Assembly (NCBI GenBank): GCA_029706075.1 | Contig: JAINUG010000085.1 | Span: 3,531,892-3,595,891, forward strand | Direction of reading: 5' to 3' | DNA: 64,000 nt | DNA from: Aldrovandia affinis | Lineage: Eukaryota; Chordata; Actinopteri; Notacanthiformes; Halosauridae | Shown here: positions 23,090 through 36,100 of the stretch, one piece after another | Layout: the number at the start of each line of letters is the position of its first letter | How positions within the stretch are numbered: the stretch's first letter is position 1 | Translations under genes and position numbers: made by a program | The notes under the pieces: generated by a model | What the model was told of the DNA's origin: nothing | Databases searched by the model: none | Seen by the model: only the letters and a program-made list of their open reading frames with translations

Positions 23090-24303
23090 TTGCAATGAAA
23101 AATGATCTTTTATTCCACCCCATATACCTTTATGTTTTTAATCTAATATCGCTGCGTGTGTTAATGATCGGGAAAGATGAAAACCAATAGCTTTTGCATT
23201 ACCTTCGTCTCGTTTACAACGTAAAATTCTCGGGGTGTCTGTAACATTTACATTTCTTCATAATCCTTGAAAATAAATCCAATAACTTGGCTTTTTATTA
23301 ATCTTGACATTCTATTTCTGTTTCATTGGGGAAAAGTTCGAAGTTTCACTAGTTCCTACCAATAGCTATGTATCTCCATCCGATGTAAGTAAAGGATAAG
23401 CATCAACTAAACTATAGCCTAAACAAAGTTTCCTATTAAGAGCAAGTGCGGAGTGAACGCTATTGTTATTTGTTTCAGTAATAGGACGTCGTTACAGTGT
23501 TTATATAATGAAAGCAAATGTATAATAGCCACATTTGCTTGAATGAATTCATTAAAATACAACGCACTTTTTATTAATGGCATTGTTTGCTTTGGTAAAT
23601 TGTGAATGTCTACCTGCTATATGGCGGAATGCACACTGCCAGGCAGTTTAAAGGCACTTATCATGAAATGATAACCATTGTCGTCTGACAAGCACTTTAC
23701 CTTTCAAGGTATTCTGGACACATCTCAAATAAAACGTTCGGTTGCACTTCCTATAATGGGTTTCTTTTGAAATGGATTTTTTTTTAAACGGTACACAGGG
23801 ACCCTCCAGGAACAACAGGAATAGAGCTGAGAGAGCAGGCGTAGAACATTAGATCCTGTATGTTTGCGCTGTCTGAATAAATAATATAGACCAAAACAAA
23901 ACATTTACAATTAGTGTCAATGCGCATGTCCCCGTAATTGAACGAGGGCGGAATTTAGACGGGTTTAAAATAAACGGACACATGTGTAACGACCTTGGAG
24001 AGGCTGCTTGTTTTAAGACTGTTTACTTTTCTTGTCCCTTGCTCATTTATTCTGGGATCACCACATCTGATATGTTACATATTGATGTGATATCATCTGC
24101 TTTCTTTCAGCGCAGTGCTCTCCGTATTTTACAAGTGCTGGATTCAGTTTCTTCACAATATTTGACCAGGTTCAGTTGCATGGATGTTAATCATGTGAGA
24201 AAGTGGGTTCATCAATCTCAGCCATTTAGATCCAACCTTTTATGGACTATTCCTCCCAGTTGCACTCCCTCTGGGGGAAATCAATTAGATACAGCATCTA
24301 GGT

Positions 24304-24842
24304 CAGTGGTGTACAAACTTGGTCTGAGGACCCCCGTCTATGCAGGTTTTTGTTACAGCCAATGTTCTGTTCAATGAAGGTTGTTGAATTCATGTGGTTA
24401 ATTTCTTCTATATGTTTTGCCTTAAACGTACAAAATGTAGGTTCAGATCATTGCTTTGTCTTTGAACTCTTCCTTATCCACAAATGTTTTGGTTTCAGTG
24501 ACCAGGTATACACACTTTCAGCAGTCAGTGCCCCACATATTTCACGTGTCAGTCTATAATTTAATAAATAAAAAATATAACCTCTTTATTAAGGAATCAT
24601 TTTACATAGCACATTACAGAAAAGGAAAACAGTTAATATGATTAGAATTCCTGCGATGTGGATATGGGAGATTTGTTCTTCATGGCATGCATTGCTATTT
24701 CTGATATAATGTGGCCTTAAGAGGGTAGATCAACCCTCAATAGACACCAAGACTGTCTAATTAAGAACAATGAACTGCACTATGGTTGGAATGAAACCCA
24801 ACACGCATGGGGTGCTCCAGAACCAGGTTTGTGTACCACTGG
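24304..24842. mobile_element. hAT-like non-autonomous element
   Basis: Left end cagtggtgtacaaacttggt and right end (reversed) ccagtggtacacaaacctgg are imperfect inverted repeats. No transposase frame remains. Confidence 0.55.
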
Positions 24843-24854
24843 TCTATTTTAGGG

Positions 24855-25012
24855 ATCTCAAACTCAAATCTTGGAGAGTCATAGTGTCTTCTGGTTTTTG
24901 GTGTGGTTCAGCACTTAAGTTCGAGTATCGAGGCTCAATTGGCTGCTGATTGAAAGGAAACCACAAAAGCCTGCAGAACCTGCAGACAATGTTGAGACCC
25001 TGGGTCTAGATG
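24855..25012. mobile_element. hAT-like MITE fragment
   Basis: gggatctcaaactcaaatct at the left and a decayed inverted copy (ttgagaccctgggtct) at the right, with the fish repeat body gctgctgattgaaaggaaac. Confidence 0.45.
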
Positions 25013-25771
25013 GAACAATGCTGAAATATCCACACAATGTCATCCACACACTCTGAGGTCTAGTGTTTAACAATTACAAGGGATATCATTTGTCCACCCA
25101 ATTAGGGTTGTGCATTCTAGATTTACATCACGATATGGGAAATTAAGCAAAGGTTTCTCTCAGATTTTGTAGATTGTTTGGTTAAAAATTGGTGCAGCTA
25201 AAATTATCTTGCAATGAATGGGTCCAATGCTTCAGTCCTGGTGGTGTGATGCTGTTGGTCTCCCTTGGGAGAGATCCTGCTCAGTTCCTTTTTTCCATTG
25301 CCGAGGAGAGAGTCTGTGAAGTTTTATCTATGATCCACAATAAATTTGCTGCACATTTGCTCCCATGAGGGTAGGATGCTGAGCTCTCAACTCGGAGACC
25401 TGATTTAAAGCCCTATCTAGGGTGAAGAATGTTAATATTTAATGTCTTTCATGTTTCATACAGTTTTTTCCCCATTTGTAGTTCAATGGAGAAGTTGATG
25501 GCCTGATCATTTGAGTTGTGGTGTCTTCGCACATGTTTTGATGGTGAAAGGTTAGAATGGTAACATGCACAACATCACACATTGCTCAGATGATTCTATT
25601 ATGTGAACCTCAACAATGTTATAGTAATATAGAAATTGCAATGCCAGGCAGCCTTGCTAAGGGAATGTTATCTGTTGCATGCATGTTGCATGGACTCTTT
25701 TCCCTTTGTCCCAAAACACTTAGAAAACCATGGGATATGAATAGTATCTCAGTTTTACTTAAATGCAATTT

Positions 25772-26130
25772 GGCCCCCAGGTGGCGTAACAGTAAAGGCA
25801 CTCACCCAGAGTGTGGGTTGCCCAGTGCAGCTGAGGTTCGATCCTCGGCTGCCCCAGCCCGGCTCTGGCCGGGAGTCCCATTCAGGGGCGGCAATTGGCT
25901 GTCCGCCCCAAGGCAGAGGGGAGGTAAGCAAGCATGAGCTCATCATGTGTAAGAGTGGCTCTGTGTGGACTGGAGTTACAGTTGACAGCTTGGCGGGAGG
26001 CATGGTCACTGCCGGTCCCAGAGCTCCGGGGGTGAGCTAGTAGTAGAAGGGGGGGATAGTTGACATAGAAAGAGAGGACGAGTACAATTGGCTACTAAAT
26101 TGGGAGAAAAAGGGGAAAAAATCTGAAAGA
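25772..26130 (+). mobile_element. Second SINE-like family, copy 2
   Basis: aggtggcgtaacagtaaagg head, B box ggttcgatcctc, ggcaattggctgtccgcccc body, ttggctactaaattgggaga tail. Confidence 0.75.
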
Positions 26131-26204
26131 ACAATTTTTTTAAGTGCAATAATTTGTCTTATGAAAAAATGTTTACCATACTGATTTTTTTATTTAAGAA
26201 ACAT

Positions 26205-27600
26205 ACAGTGCCTGGCAAAATAAATAACTCACCCCCTGGTATTTCAATAAATGTTTCTGTAAGATTCCTTAATCAGGTAGTTAATTTCATGGAAACATTC
26301 AATCATGAAGACCAAGGTGCTTTATTAAAAACTCTAGTTGTAGAAAGGCACAAATCAAGAGAAGAACATAAACCAAAATTCAGTCACCAAATATCCCTTT
26401 TAAAATGGTCACATCATTTTACATTTACATTTTAAATTTTAACCATTTAGCAGACGCTCTTATCCAGATATTACAAGATGTGCATAAATACATGGTAGGA
26501 ACAATCATACAGTTCGCGTAAGAGATCAGTGCAGTAATACAGCGATAGACATAATTGCAGGCAGCTGCGTACCATACCTGTATCACTGAGAAGGAAAAGG
26601 TTAGTCATTATTATTATTTTTTATTTTTTTATTTTATGGAGTAAGCAGGGATGCATAGTGTTGAGCAAGGAGGCAGTGATGACAATTAGCTAGATGTACA
26701 GAATTCAGTGGTAGTGGAGTCTGAAAAGGTGGGTTTTGAGTCTCTTGCAGAAGATCGCAAGTGATTCCGCGGTCCTGACCGATTGTGGAAGGTTGTTCCA
26801 CCACCGATTGGTCAGGACAGAGAAGAGACGAGACTGTGAGGAGCGGCTGCCAGGCGCCCGGAGGGATGGGGCAGTCAGTTTGCCAGAGGAGGTGGAGCGG
26901 AGGGGTCTGGCTGGGGTGTAGGGAGTGATGAGTGACTGGAGGTATGGGGGAGCAGTACCTCTAGCTGCTTGAAAAGCGAGCACCAGTGATTTGAATCTGA
27001 TGCGTGCTGCGATGGGGAGCCAGTGCAGAGAGGAGAGTACAGGGGTGACGTGGGTGAGCTTCAGCTGGTTGAACACCAGACGTGCGGCAGCATTCTGGAC
27101 TAGTTGCAGTGGCTTGATGGCACAGGCCGGTAGGGCCAGGCCAGACATGTCCAGACATGAGATCACCAGGGCCTGGACCAGGAGTTGTGTGGCCTCAATC
27201 ATTGTCAATTATTAATCATTAAGAAGTGAAAGGTGTACCCCACCACCTGGACACTGCCTAGATCAGACTGTCCCTCCAAACTGAGCAGCCTCGCCTGGAG
27301 GAACCTGGTGAGGGTAAATCACTGTGAGGCCAATGGCGACTTTGAAAGAGCTACAGATTTAAATGGCTAAGATCGGAGAAAATGTCTATCAGTCAACTAT
27401 AAAACTTGTTGGAATGGCAAGAGGGGCACATTACTGGAAAAAAACCCATCTCAAATCCCATATGGAGTTCGCAAGAAAGGGTTCAAGTGATAGTACAGAC
27501 ATGTGGTGAAAGGTTTGTGGCCAGACGAGACAAATTTGGAATGTTTTGGTCTAAATTCAAAGTTTACATTGGCACAAACCCATGTATGTCAAACAACTAG
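26205..27600 (+). mobile_element. Tc1-like transposon relic split by an L2 insertion
   Basis: The left part (tacagtgcctggcaaaataaa) resembles a Tc1 end. The right part (27215-27600) has gccaatggcgactttgaaag and a decayed frame RRDKFGMFWSKFKVYIGTNP that recalls the DET.....F(W)GLNSK region of Tc1 transposase. The L2 piece sits between them. Confidence 0.6.
26415..27208 (-). mobile_element. L2/CR1-type LINE 3' fragment
   Basis: The minus strand encodes 167 residues with RLVFNQLKLTHVTPVLSSLH, WLPIAARIRFKSLVLAFQAA and FKT/RLKTHLF-like ends, typical of the C-terminus of fish L2 reverse transcriptase. The 3' end carries gataagagcgtctgctaaatg, also found at the end of the local SINEs. 5' truncated and degenerate. 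Confidence 0.8.
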
Positions 27601-30191
27601 ACACTTCATGTACGCTAATATAATTTGTTTTACCTTCACAGGGAGGGAAAATTAACATTGGAAATTACACAGCAAATTAATCTGGAGGAGTGATTCAGAA
27701 ACACTCCCTTGCACCCCCCTGTCCACAGAAGCATTTTGTGAGAACATACATTGTTTTCTGATCCATTTGAAAACATTTTTACACAGATTATAATCATTAA
27801 GATTGTGTGTTGGAGAAGGTTGTGATGTGTTGTGTGATGTGAATGTAATTATATCCCTAATATTGTGAATGGTACAAGAGGAGACATTATCTGGACAATG
27901 ACAAAGAATATGGTACGCTAGGCTTCCAGGCGTGGTATAATTTCATGTACATATCTTTGAGTATTGTTTCATTTTTTCATTTATTTTGTCCCATGTAGAT
28001 GTGTAATGTCTGATGACTGTCCAAAAACAATGTTCCCTCTGCTCAACCAGAGCAGTTAGCAAATAGATTTTCTTTGTAGTTGTATTGTATTGTCTATTTG
28101 GTTTTCATTACCTTTGCTGACAGCAACTTATAGATGCAGGGATTGTTTGTATGAGAGGCTGTTTTAAAATGGTGTTAATTAAACTCTTGGCTGGTTGCAT
28201 TAAATCTATACCCCCATGGACTAGATGGTGGAGAAAAATATCTGACTATGCTACTATTACCAATTAATGGAAGCAATGAGGGTGCATTTAAATAAGCTTT
28301 TAGTCACTGCCGATTAGTCTGCTCTGGAGTTAGTGAGTGAGTGTCAGTGTGAGAGTGAGGGAGAGAGAGAAACAGAAAGAGGCCACAGAACCACAAGCAA
28401 ATGCAATCTTGACACTCTCAAAAAGATTTTATTCTCTCCAAAAAAATATTTTTGTGTATCAACTTGCACCATCCATCAAGTCAGTGTAAAGTCTCAGTTG
28501 TGATGATTTTTGGTTGTGTTCCAGTAACGACTCAATTAGCGAAGGTACGCTGCCCTCGAACTGTCTCCTGTAATCCCCAGTAGATAAAAACTTCTGAAAC
28601 CGTGTTCCATTAATGACCTTCGTTTGTGTTTAGTGTCAGACCCCTCATTTTCTTCTACATCTCAAGTTTTTAAACATTTACTCTCATCTAGTGAGTACAT
28701 TTGTTGGTCATTTAATTCAGAATATATAAAAGTGCATGAAATAGAGACCTAATCAGCAAGTATATGTGTTATATTGCAATACCAGAGCACAGAGTGTGCT
28801 CGGCCAGTTTCTTGGTTATCACAAAACATTGAAATGAAACAATACATCTGTCTCCTTTTCTCAAAACAATGATTCTATGATCCCTTGTCTATCTAGATGT
28901 GTTGCTAGGACACAGGTAATCAAACCTGTTACATCCTGGCTGATGTTTAACCCCTATTGCCGTTTGGAGTATGAGCCTTGTTCATTTAATTTAATTTAAT
29001 TTAACACTTGCCTTTAGGCTTGATCATAGTTATTGTGTTTTCTGGTAAATATAAGGAAGTCAACTTGTAGAGTATATTCGCAGTATTTCTTTCTTAGATA
29101 TGATTGGTAATGATTATTAAAATGACTTAAAGCTTCTCATTTTAAGCAAAAATGTCCAACAGAAATATACACGTAACTTAATTTTTCAACACATTTCATT
29201 ACAATAATCATGATGGGTGTGTGATATGCTCCACGATCCCTAGCAACAAGAATGTAATCTACTGTACCATGGACACCGTCTAAGCCCTGCTAATATTTGT
29301 CTTGCATTAAATTGTCCTTTGTGAAAGAGCAAATAGTGTGGATGTACAGATGGAAAGTGGCATCTATGTTTCCTGTGTACAGAAGATTTCAGCACAATTG
29401 CAACAAGAACAAAGCGACGTTTAGACAGTCGGGTTATTAAGATTCAAGGGGCATAGAAGCTCACTGCTTCCCCACCTTTATCAGAAAAGCAAGAGCATTT
29501 TAGAGATGCAGCGGGAGATTGAAGGACAGCTTTGGCAATGCATTACTGGCATAGCGCCAGTAGAGAATCCTAATGGAGTACCCAGAGCTGCAGGACTGAT
29601 CGCAGCGCAACTGAAAGCTCTGTCAATAAGGAGCACTACTGTCGGCCTGCTCTGCTCTCCATTATCAGAATTAAACTGTAAGTCATCAAATACAGAAGCT
29701 GCAGTCGGCTCCACACCGCCGACGTGAGGAAGAAAGAGCGTATGTTTTCCTGGGGCTATATTCAGGCAAAATGATAGGTCCTTGTGTTTATTTCAGAATA
29801 TTCCTAGTTGCATATTTGTCAAATGTTCCAATTGGGAACGAGATTTCTTGGAATTATTTGAGAAATGATGCCACTTTCAGTGGCACTTCAATGTTGAGTG
29901 TGTGTAGCCTTCATTCCCACTAAGCAATGTTCACACTCCATTATCCTTTCTCTCTAATAGCAGAGGAGCTACGCTCTACAAGAAACCTCATCTTGATTCT
30001 GGTTGGTGCTTCCAAGTTATACTGACACATTTCCTGTCTAATTTGTTGAGACCCTTTTGACCCCTAACCCAACCATGATCATTTCCACTCTACCATCCAA
30101 GTCTGATTTTCAGTCAGGCAATTAACAAGTACTTAACTCAAATGTAACCTTTCATAGCAAGTTTGAGATTTTTTGTTTCCCCCAGAAGGCT

Positions 30192-30234
<43 letters not shown>

Positions 30235-32490
30235 GTTAGATTCTATTTTCCAAAATGTTTTCTCTGTATCAGGGGAATGGATTATTGAATATTATAATTA
30301 TGGCACTGTAATTTGAGGTTTTCTTAAACAAAGGTCTGAGATACTTGGCAGTTAGTTGTCCATGGATGTGTGTTGTCAGTATGTATTGTCTTCCTCTTTA
30401 GGGACATTCATCTCATATAATAATATCTTATAAAAAGGAATTCATTTAAATAAGACAAACAAAACAAACATTTCTTAAATGCAACACAATAATCGCCTTT
30501 ATAGAACAGACTGGCAACTTGTTTATCCTGAAACAGAGGTATAATAGTGGTTGTTAGGCAGTATAGGCAATAGGCAGTTGGTTGGGACCTAACTCATTTC
30601 GATACCCTGGAGAAAAGTCACCCACCCGGTTGGCTCCAGTAAAGACCAGAAACAACAATTGAACTCAAATCAACCAAAGCCCCGTAAAGCAAAAAAACAC
30701 ATTTTATTGATTAATGTTGTGTCTCATAGGCTGTTGTTTGACCACAGGTGCACCTATGTTGTGAGATGATTAGCCTACCCTGGAGTTAGTTGGGCCCCTG
30801 GTTCCCATGTGAGTATTTTTAACGATCATCCATTCGCAGGTGCACGTGCAAGCGCATACAAGCGTTAGCACTGTGGCCTAACAAACAATTTTATTTCCCA
30901 TGGCATGTCAACAAAGAGCAAAGTAGTCTTCGTAGATTTGGGTACACTGTTGCAATGTCTTCCGCATGAGGTCGTTCACCTAACGAGAATATAAATTAGC
31001 TCCATTTGCAAGGATGCATGCATTGTCATTTCAGTCCAATATCCCTAAAACATATTGTTCCCTGGCTAAATGTAACAACCTGAACATTTAATATCAATTC
31101 TGATTTGTACTCTGCTGCATGAGGCTTTTTAATGCCTCTCCGTGAGAGGCAATGGGTAGTAAAAGCAATAACAAATTCTAAATTAGATTGTTAAGAGAGG
31201 CAGACATTTTTAGAAGTCGACATGGTGTGTCTGAATTATGGTGGCGCTGTTGTATAAATCAGTAGCAATTGCCTGATGGGGGAACTTGAACTTTAGCAGT
31301 CTGCTTTATCAGTGACTTTAATTAAACACAAAGACACTTTAATGAATACTGAACCAGACAGACAGCCATTAATTTTGCCCGTATCAAATTTCCTATTTGG
31401 CCATCTGTAAAGATCCCAATCTGTGTGCTCTTCCCAAAAACAATAAAGACTGTTTTGCGTCAGTAGGGTGTCGTGTTTGTCGAGTATCGTATTACAGTTG
31501 TTCTCTTTATTCCAAACGTCTATAAAGAGCCGTAACAGCAAGCTGATTGTAGGACTCACCCCGCGACTGATTGTTCTCCATAAACTGATGCTGTATGCTT
31601 ATGCATGCACCCACATAGCAAGGACAATTGAGGGACAAGGGCTGCTCCCAGGACTGCCGGTCATAAAAGAAGTCAGTCACGAAAGGAATGGTTGGACACC
31701 TTTGTGATTTTTTTTTTTTCTTCCAAAGGCTATATATATGAAAGAGAAAAACACGTTTTAAGTTTCTCCCGAAACATCCCCATCCAATTATCTCATCGCT
31801 GTCGGGGGGGGGTCTGGTTTCTCCAGCATTTATTTTGTCCATGTCTTTTAATGCCTTGCTTTTGTCTCCTTAATGCTTTGAACCTCTAACCTCCCCAGCA
31901 TTTGTTTTTGGTGACAACCTCAGCATTTCCTGATCCAGAAAATTTAAATACTAAGAAAAAACCCATAAATTCATAAATAATAGAAACACTTGGTACAGAA
32001 CACCAGTTTTGTTGTTGTTGTTGTTGTTGTTTTTGTTTTTACCTGTGCCATGTTAGATATCACTGACACAGCCACCCTCTATGTCAGTACGGACTATGGC
32101 AGTATAAAGGAGGGGAAAAGATCAAAGAAAGAAATTGCATTAAAGAGCAATGAGCAGGAAGAAAATAAATGTTAGTGTTTCCATCCAGCTCCAAACAGGC
32201 AGAGGGCTATCATCCTCTTTGGGCAAGTACATTTAACGGCCTTTAAAAGAGGCTGAGCGGCTATTTCTTCAATTTCTTCATAACAATCTAGAGCCCATAT
32301 ATATATCAGCTATATGAGATCACGTGTGAAAACAGGGGAATTGTGATTTTACTACTAATAAAACAATGAAATTGATTTAAAAGAATAATATATATTAAAT
32401 TATTTTCCTGAGCCCCACAAAGCACAACACAGCAATACATTATTGTTTATAAACATTACCTTTATCTAGATATGTACTAATATTTATTCT
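27600..32490. other. Gene-free AT-rich interval
   Basis: No open frame with recognisable similarity on either strand. Few nameable repeats apart from TA and GTT runs, which is notable beside its repeat-rich flanks. A perfect 8-bp stem lies at 31133-31151. Confidence 0.5.
30195..30232. repeat. (TA)n microsatellite
   Basis: About 18 TA units in the gene-free interval. Confidence 0.9.
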
Positions 32491-32497
32491 CACACAA

Positions 32498-32503
32498 TTT
32501 ATT
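32498..32503 (-). terminator. plb1: Candidate plb1-like polyadenylation signal
   Basis: AATAAA on the minus strand about 460 bp past the stop, with another at 32488-32483. Confidence 0.25.
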
Positions 32504-32733
32504 TGTGTAAGGATCTACACAAATTCTACACAAGCAAAAAAAAATGGTGGAAAAAGCAAAAAGAGGGCCTTGACTGATTATTAAGGACAAGTCAATAAAC
32601 CTTTAGAGACAGTATTTTTGTTACAGCTGCCAAGCGCCCTCTAGTGTCATGAACGACAATATGCAACTATGAATCCCTTCAGCAGCAGGCAGCGGCTAGC
32701 ACAATCTCTCAAAGTACATTACCTGAAGTGGAA

Positions 32734-32734
<1 letters not shown>

Positions 32735-32810
<76 letters not shown>

Positions 32811-32815
32811 TGTGT
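32735..32815. repeat. Compound (TG)n(TGCG)n repeat
   Basis: Twelve TG units followed by about 13 CGTG units: purine-pyrimidine alternating over 80 bp, in the plb1-like 3'UTR region. Confidence 0.9.
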
Positions 32816-32962
32816 AACTCCATAAGTGCATGTGCATGTCCGTGTGTACATTGGCCATTGACAATATCAGAAACAGAAGTCTATATATAGAAAGAGTGCT
32901 TAGTGACCCCTCCCATACTCAGCTGTACTGAGCGTCAGAGTGGGAACGAAAGCACTTTGCCA

Positions 32963-33133
32963 TTACAGGAGGTATGCCACAGCCAACAGAGGCAGGAAGA
33001 GCAGGGGCTGGAGCAGGCCAGCAGATGCAGCCCTGGATGTGGGTCTGGGAGTGGGAGTGGGAGTGGGAGTGGTAGTGGTAGTGGTAGTGGTATTGGAAGT
33101 AGCCGAGGGTCTTGTGTAGATGTAAGGATGCTC
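32963..33133 (-). CDS. plb1: plb1-like exon 16, Thr/Pro stalk and anchor
   Basis: Begins [10 protein letters not shown], which fits the PYLYTLRNS end of PLB repeats. Eight Thr and a Pro-Thr run follow, then SRAASAG and a hydrophobic tail ending AYLL with TAA at 32965-32963. The stalk is encoded by a simple repeat. Confidence 0.85.
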   Translation of the reverse strand, partial: EHPYIYTRPSATSNTTTTTTTTPTPTPTPRPTSRAASAGLLQPLLFLPLLAVAYLL

Positions 33134-36100
33134 CTAAAACATACAGCCATCAATATGTAACAGGTCAGGAATTAGGTATTTTTCTTTAGAACTTATTTCA
33201 GTTAACTATAAACCTCATCTCTTCCAACTCCCAATCCCTTGTGAACAAACATAATGATTTAATTGGCCAGGAAAAAATACCTGCCAGCTCAAATTATTAT
33301 CCTGAAAAACAATCAGTTCAAAACTCAATATAATATTACTCAAAATGTCACTTTTTACTATATAAGACATACTATTTCAGAGGTAAAATGACCACAATTA
33401 GAAGCTCCCAAGCCTACCTTAGAGGGGCATATGAGTTCAATGGACTCAGAGAATGTCTCAAGTATGAACTTTTCACCCTCAGGCTGGAACTGGGTGAAAA
33501 AATGAAGATCTGTGTTAAGAAACCTGTTTCGGGTACATTTACATGAAAAACAACAATTGGGCATTATGTCTTCATGTAATCTACATTTACATTACATTTG
33601 ACATTTTAGGCATTTAGCAGGCGCTCTTATCCAGAGTGACTTACACAGTTTACATTTCTTTACATACAATCCATTTATACAGCTGGATATTTTACTGAAG
33701 CAATTCAGGTTAAGTACCTTGCTCAAGGGTACAACAGCAGTGCCCCCACCTGGGAATTGAACCTGCAACCTCTGAGTTACAAGCCCAGCTCCCTAACCAT
33801 TACACTACACTGCCAGCCGGTGAATGTGTGGCAATTCAGTTGGGAAGCAGCGACGGGCGCCTGTCGCATGCTAGCATCACTCTGATGAGTTGATTCTCAG
33901 TCAGCAGATTGTGCTTACCATGTTGTTCCACAAGCCCTTGGCCAGCTCCTCGTGGCCCTTAATGGTGAAGTGGAAACAGTCAATGGCGAAAAAGCTCACG
34001 TCAACTTTCCCATCCTAGGTGAGAACAAGAGCAGAAATCAGTGGGATTAGATGAGATACGCATCAGTCTGGGCATTTGGTCGTTTCGTTAACAGTTGTAA
34101 AATGCTGCTATTCTCGCTCCCTGAAAAAAGACCCAGGGAAACTGTCCAGTTGGGCTTGTTTTTATCAGCCTTGTAAACAGTGATCTGCACCCCCTGCGTG
34201 GGTTCACCTCCATGACAGAGAGAAAGGAAGGTACTCCAATTTCAGCATAGTTTTAAGCATTTAGATAACACTGAATAACACTCATTTCAATAACACCAAC
34301 ACTGAAACATTTTTAAGGGAACGATGTGTTTTCTACAAAATGTGAGAATACTCATACCATATCCTAACAAATAAAACATAGTAAAAAAAACGAACATATT
34401 TTTCCATGACATATGCATGTATTGCCCCAGGTGAAATGCCATGAACTGTAGTCAGAGACCGCTCAGGATATCCAGGATATGTAATAAATAAATCGTGTTA
34501 TACCAACAAATGGTCTATAACCAATACATGATCTACAAATGTCTATACCTACAGACCTGTCTGCCTGGTGCATCCAGTCAAATACTTTCCTGGAGTTACA
34601 ACAACTATAAACCAGTTCCTCAAGCATTTATATACAAAATATACATTTCCAAACATTGCAAATGTTAACTAAAAACAGTTAGGTAAAGCATTAATAATGT
34701 TTCAGAGAACAATCCCAGGTGTCTTTGAGGAGTATGCATTTGAGTGGAAACTTAGAGAGTCATACAGGCAGCCTTGGCACTTGTGCTTTTTTCAGGTAGG
34801 GCTGAAGAACCACAGCAAAGTCCTCCTTAAAGAAGCGATCACTATGGAGAAGCTGCTCCAACCTCCTCTGGAAGAGAAAGACAAAGGGGGTATCAGTAAA
34901 TCCATCTATGCATTGTAAAATATTCTTGTACTCCAGCAGATTAACAAACAAGAAAGGACCAAACAGATGGCAGTGTGCTCCTACTATTCCTACTGTAGAT
35001 GTACACAAAGAGAGGGAGATGAGAAAACAGCCCAACGCACCTGGAACTCAAAGTTCAGCTCCACCAACTCCTTCAGTTCTGGAGACCCAGCATCTGGTAA
35101 CGTCAAGCAGGAACAGAAAGACCTGTTGGGACAGATGCAAAGAAGGTCTGTTAAGAGGTCACACATGCTTCTTAATTACAAAATGGAGAACCGGGGGGTG
35201 GGGACAATGACGACAACAAAGAAGAGTAATAATAATAATAATAATAATAACTGTCTATAAATCTGTGTGGTATAATGGTTAGGTAACTGGGTTTGTAACG
35301 TTAAGGTTGCAGGTTCAATCCCCAGGTGGGACAATGCCGTTGTACCCTTGAACAAGGTACTTAACCTGAACTGCTTCAGTTAATATCCAGCTGTATAAAT
35401 GGATTGTAAAGAAATGTAAACTGTAAGTCGCTCTGGATAAGAGCGTCTGCTAAATGCCTGTAATGTAATGCAATGTAATGTAAGTGCCCTAATACATCTC
35501 TCCTGATTATATAATGCCAATGCAAGTTGAGATCTCCTCGATGGGCACACGTCGGTCTCCTGTAGCGATTACTGATGAAGAGGAGGGTATTGTTACAGAG
35601 AGCTGTGAGCTGGGGTGAGGATTGTACCGTACTTCTGCAGCATACAGCCCAGGTTTGGCATCTGGACCTCTCTCAGGGTCTCCATGGGCATGATCTGAAC
35701 CACATTCACGATCATCCTGGGGACCTGGGCCACACCAAACAGAGTCAGCGTCACGGTGTCATGGCAACAGCTCTGTGACAGTACAGTACCATTGTCCACA
35801 TAGCAGGAGTGGCGATGTTGTGGAGTAAAATGACTATGGACACATTAAGACTGTTAATCTCACCTCATTCATCATCATGTCCAAGGCCTCTGTCATAAAA
35901 TGAATGAAGTTGTCCACTGAGAAAAGTGTCTATAAAAAAACATATTTAACTGTAAGCGTTGTACTTCGCACAAGTATTCCATTATACACGAGGCCCTAAT
36001 AGGATTTCTCATAGGGGCCGATTGCTCTGTGGATCTGTACCTGCCCCTCTCGGGTTGGGGAGAAACTGAGCAGTCTCATGTGGAGGGGTTGGGAGTTTGT

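Larger units (their letters stand above)
22853..24303. other. chga 5'UTR and upstream region
   Basis: Contains the 5'UTR, TATA and CRE-like sites. Beyond 23100 it is AT-rich with a repeat fragment at about 23800-23835 (gggaccctccaggaacaaca). Confidence 0.5.

Noticed and set aside
26705..27208. 167-residue minus-strand frame as a host gene
   Set aside because: The sequence is the C-terminus of an L2-type LINE reverse transcriptase, 5' truncated.
29481..29727. Overlapping frames of 73-77 residues on both strands in the gene desert
   Set aside because: No family resemblance, no splice partners and no conserved motif; length is within chance expectation.
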